DNA from: Archangiaceae bacterium
Lineage (GTDB): Bacteria; Myxococcota; Myxococcia; Myxococcales; Myxococcaceae
Assembly: GCA_023248915.1 (NCBI GenBank)
Contig: JAHFDQ010000334.1
Span: forward strand, 1 to 7,055
Direction: 5' to 3'
Length of the DNA stretch: 7,055 bases
The notes under the pieces are model-generated. The model made no database searches. It was not told where the DNA came from and saw only the letters and a list, made by a program, of their open reading frames with translations. The position numbers were made by a program, and so were the translations under genes. This document shows, piece by piece, positions 5,700-7,055 of the stretch (positions are counted from its first letter, which is position 1; each line of letters starts with the position of its first letter).

Positions 5700-6152
5700 C
5701 TACCGAACGTTGTTGATGGCGGCCTTCGCCGAGTCGTGCCGGACCTTGAGGATGTTCGAGACGGCGTTGTACTCGCGGCTCTCGCGCTGCATCGCCATCT
5801 GCAGGTTCAGGTACTCCATCGACTGCTGGCGCTCGGTTGCGATCGAGTCCCACGGATTGCCGCCGACCGAGCCGGGCACGGTGCTCTGCGGAGCGACTGA
5901 TCCCACCGACATCACCTGGGGCGAACCGACCGACGTCGTCCCCGAGGCGACCGCCCCGACGACGGCGCTGATGCCCGAGACCGCCGCCGAGAGGACGGGG
6001 CTGCCCTGGGTGATGCCGCTGGCGAGCGCGCCACCGACGCTCAAGGCGTTCGCCACGGTGCCGGCCAGCACGTCGCCGAACGCGGCCTTGGGCGTCTGGC
6101 GGCCGACCGTCTGGGTCATCGAGGTCTGCGAGATGCGGTTCTGCGAGTCCAT
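5700..6152 (-). CDS. Secreted-type T3SS protein in the needle-gene position (possible SctF-like or filament protein)
   Basis: This 150-aa product begins MDSQNRISQTSMTQT, a Ser/Gln/Thr-rich N-terminus typical of type III secretion signals. Residues 27-70 are a Gly/Ala/Val/Ser-rich, fairly hydrophobic stretch and 71-100 a Ser/Val/Pro/Gly linker. Residues 101-150 form a polar amphipathic helix ending REYNAVSNILKVRHDSAKAA followed by INNVR. That tail resembles, from memory, the end of needle proteins such as PrgI (EYN, SN-KV, AAI-N-R). Its place directly before sctI and sctJ also matches needle-rod-ring order. However, needles are about 80 aa and lack the long N-terminal half, so a translocator, an EspA-like filament or a chimera is possible. 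Start ATG at 6152-6150 is chosen because GGAGG lies 5 nt upstream; an in-frame GTG at 6191 lacks such a site. Confidence 0.85.
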   Translation of the reverse strand: MDSQNRISQTSMTQTVGRQTPKAAFGDVLAGTVANALSVGGALASGITQGSPVLSAAVSGISAVVGAVASGTTSVGSPQVMSVGSVAPQSTVPGSVGGNPWDSIATERQQSMEYLNLQMAMQRESREYNAVSNILKVRHDSAKAAINNVR

Positions 6153-6157
6153 GCGTG

Positions 6158-6162
6158 CCTCC
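6158..6162 (-). promoter_or_regulatory. Ribosome binding site of the first operon gene
   Basis: The minus strand reads GGAGG 5 nt before the ATG at 6152. It favours this start over the in-frame GTG at 6191. Confidence 0.75.
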
Positions 6163-6166
6163 GGTT

Positions 6167-6225
6167 GAATTCCGGAGGGCGCTCTCTTCACCGGGCGTGC
6201 CGACGCCCGCGCTTCGGAATTCCGG
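6167..6225. repeat. Pair of GAATTCCGG direct repeats, 50 bp apart
   Basis: GAATTCCGG occurs at 6167-6175 and again at 6217-6225, on the same strand, exactly 50 bp start to start, on either side of a 7-bp-stem hairpin. The AT-containing core stands out in a very GC-rich region. A regulator site is possible but unproven. Confidence 0.45.
6192..6209 (-). other. Hairpin between the surface-protein gene and the T3SS operon
   Basis: A perfect 7-bp stem (CGGGCGT with ACGCCCG) and a 4-nt loop lie 76 bp beyond the stop codon of the upstream gene. There is no T-tract, so intrinsic termination would be weak at best. It could equally be a dyad for a DNA-binding protein. Confidence 0.4.
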
Positions 6226-6284
6226 CCGGTTGGGCTTACCCGCCATCTCGCCGTGGGCCGGGCAGAATCCCGCGCCGCGGACGG

Positions 6285-7055
6285 TCAGGGCAGCTTGCGC
6301 ACCAGGTCGCCGTCGGTGCGGGGCTGCACCTTCCAGTGGTCGAAGCTGAAGGTGAGCGGCCCGGTGATGCACTGGAAGCGGTGGCCCAGCTTCGGCCGGT
6401 ACGCGAAGTCGAACGCGTTGTGGACGAAGCAGGAGTCCTGGCCCGACCCTCCGGAGGTCTGCACCAGGAAGTTGTAGAAGTACTTCGGAGCGTCGGGGTT
6501 GACGTTCACCACCTCGACGTCCTTCAGTTGCACCAGGGTTCCCTCGAGGCGCCGGTCGTTCTCGGGCTTGGGCGAGACGCCCTCTCCGATTTCGGCTCCG
6601 GTGACGACGACCGGCGGCGGCACCGGCGCCGTGCCCAGGCGCACGACTTCGGTGACGTTGATTTCCGCGATGGGGTTGCCGGCGCAGCTGATGCAGAATT
6701 CGCTGTACCGGCCGCGCACCGATAAGGCCTCGCCCACGGCCAGGTCGCCCGGCAAGAGCCCCGCGTCGGGGCAGTCGGGGCCGTGCATCACCCCGCCGTC
6801 GACGTCGAACGGGTAGTCCACCAGGCCGATGCCGCTCGAGGGGCCTCCGCCCAGCTCTTCCACCCAGGCGCCGAAGGTGCAGGTGCCTCCGTCGAAGCCC
6901 GAGATGAGCGCTCTGGGGGTTGTCGCCACAACTCCATAGAGAAGGACATTGGACGGGTTGGCCGGCTTGTCGCCCGCGTCGAGGTCTTGAATCTGCTGAA
7001 TGGTGATGGCGCCGTCGGGCTTGCCGCCGTCGGCGTCGAAGGTGAACGGGCCCGG
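6285..7055 (-). CDS. Probable secreted/surface protein with OB-fold-like repeats (partial, N-terminus beyond window)
   Basis: The frame is open from the window edge to the TGA at 6285, giving the last 256 residues. The GTG at 6929 is not the likely start because recognisable sequence continues upstream of it: DGAITIQQIQDLDAGDKPAN and VLLYGVVATTP. The pattern of I-QIQD, LYGVVAT, WVEELGG and LPGDLAVGEALSVRGRYSEF, followed by EGTLVQLKDVEVV and GHRFQCITGPLTFSFDHWKV, is that of paired OB-fold-like modules. I associate such proteins with cell-surface or secreted lipoproteins common in myxobacteria. At least five Cys residues suggest an extracytoplasmic location with disulphides. A signal peptide or lipobox would be outside the window. 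It lies 132 bp upstream of the T3SS operon on the same strand; nothing in it points to secretion. The exact function is unknown. Confidence 0.8.
   Translation of the reverse strand, partial: PGPFTFDADGGKPDGAITIQQIQDLDAGDKPANPSNVLLYGVVATTPRALISGFDGGTCTFGAWVEELGGGPSSGIGLVDYPFDVDGGVMHGPDCPDAGLLPGDLAVGEALSVRGRYSEFCISCAGNPIAEINVTEVVRLGTAPVPPPVVVTGAEIGEGVSPKPENDRRLEGTLVQLKDVEVVNVNPDAPKYFYNFLVQTSGGSGQDSCFVHNAFDFAYRPKLGHRFQCITGPLTFSFDHWKVQPRTDGDLVRKLP

Larger units (their letters stand above)
6153..6284 (-). promoter_or_regulatory. Intergenic region upstream of the T3SS operon, candidate control region
   Basis: These 132 bp separate the upstream surface-protein gene from the T3SS operon and are the likeliest site of the operon promoter and any terminator. 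It holds a perfect 7-bp hairpin, CGGGCGT-GCCG-ACGCCCG (6192-6209), with no T-tract. Two copies of GAATTCCGG (6167-6175 and 6217-6225) flank it, and two copies of CCGGTTG (6161-6167 and 6226-6232) lie next to them in swapped order. The distal GAATTCCGG sits in the perfect palindrome CGGAATTCCG (6215-6224). I see no clear sigma-70 or sigma-54 promoter, so regulation is inferred from position and repeats only. Confidence 0.45.

Noticed and set aside
6192..6209. Sigma-54-like promoter (CGGCACG and GTGAA on the minus strand)
   Set aside because: The -12 element lacks the GC core and the match is too weak to report.
4408..6372. 654-aa extension of the sctJ frame
   Set aside because: The upstream 386 residues are Arg/Gly-rich and overlie sctI and the needle-position gene. 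The ribosome site and signal peptide fix the start at 5214.
1..7055. CRISPR arrays, tRNA or rRNA genes, insertion sequences
   Set aside because: I found no spaced direct repeats of array type, no tRNA-like cloverleaf, and no transposase or terminal inverted repeats.

Overview
The window is GC-rich, and every convincing gene lies on the minus strand, so the biology reads from 7055 down to 1. The core is a non-flagellar type III secretion system (T3SS, injectisome-type) operon. High GC, GTG/TTG starts with 4-bp overlaps, and an upstream OB-fold-like surface protein of a kind I associate with myxobacteria suggest a deltaproteobacterium of the Myxococcales (inference; no rRNA or marker gene is present).

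Layout in transcription order: (1) >7055-6285, the 3' part of an unrelated-looking secreted/surface protein gene; (2) 6284-6153, a 132-bp intergenic region with a hairpin and two GAATTCCGG elements spaced 50 bp apart; (3) 6152-5700, a 150-aa secreted-type protein in the needle-gene position; (4) 5690-5232 sctI (inner rod); (5) 5214-4408 sctJ (inner-membrane ring lipoprotein); (6) 4404-3919, an unrecognised 161-aa gene in the sctK position; (7) 3918-3798, a gap with three successive stem-loops; (8) 3797-2643 sctQ (sorting platform/C-ring), with a strong internal start at 2891 that would make a separate SctQ-C; (9) 2631-2233, a FliO-like membrane protein; (10) 2236-1517 sctR; (11) 1512-1243 sctS; (12) 1246-452 sctT; (13) 455->1 sctU, truncated by the window edge before its autocleavage domain.

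Together these encode the rod and inner ring (I, J), the cytosolic platform (Q, possibly the K-position protein) and the export gate (R, S, T, U). The ATPase (SctN), stator (SctL), SctV, SctD and any secretin are not in the window. The genes are tightly packed or overlapping from 6152 to 1, consistent with one operon apart from the structured gap before sctQ.

The most interesting points are flagellum-like traits inside an injectisome operon (a fliO-like gene between sctQ and sctR, and an SctR with a signal peptide as in FliP), the internal SctQ-C start, and an unusual needle-position protein. I recall that myxobacterial T3SSs have been proposed as early-branching non-flagellar systems; these traits would fit that, but I could not test it here.
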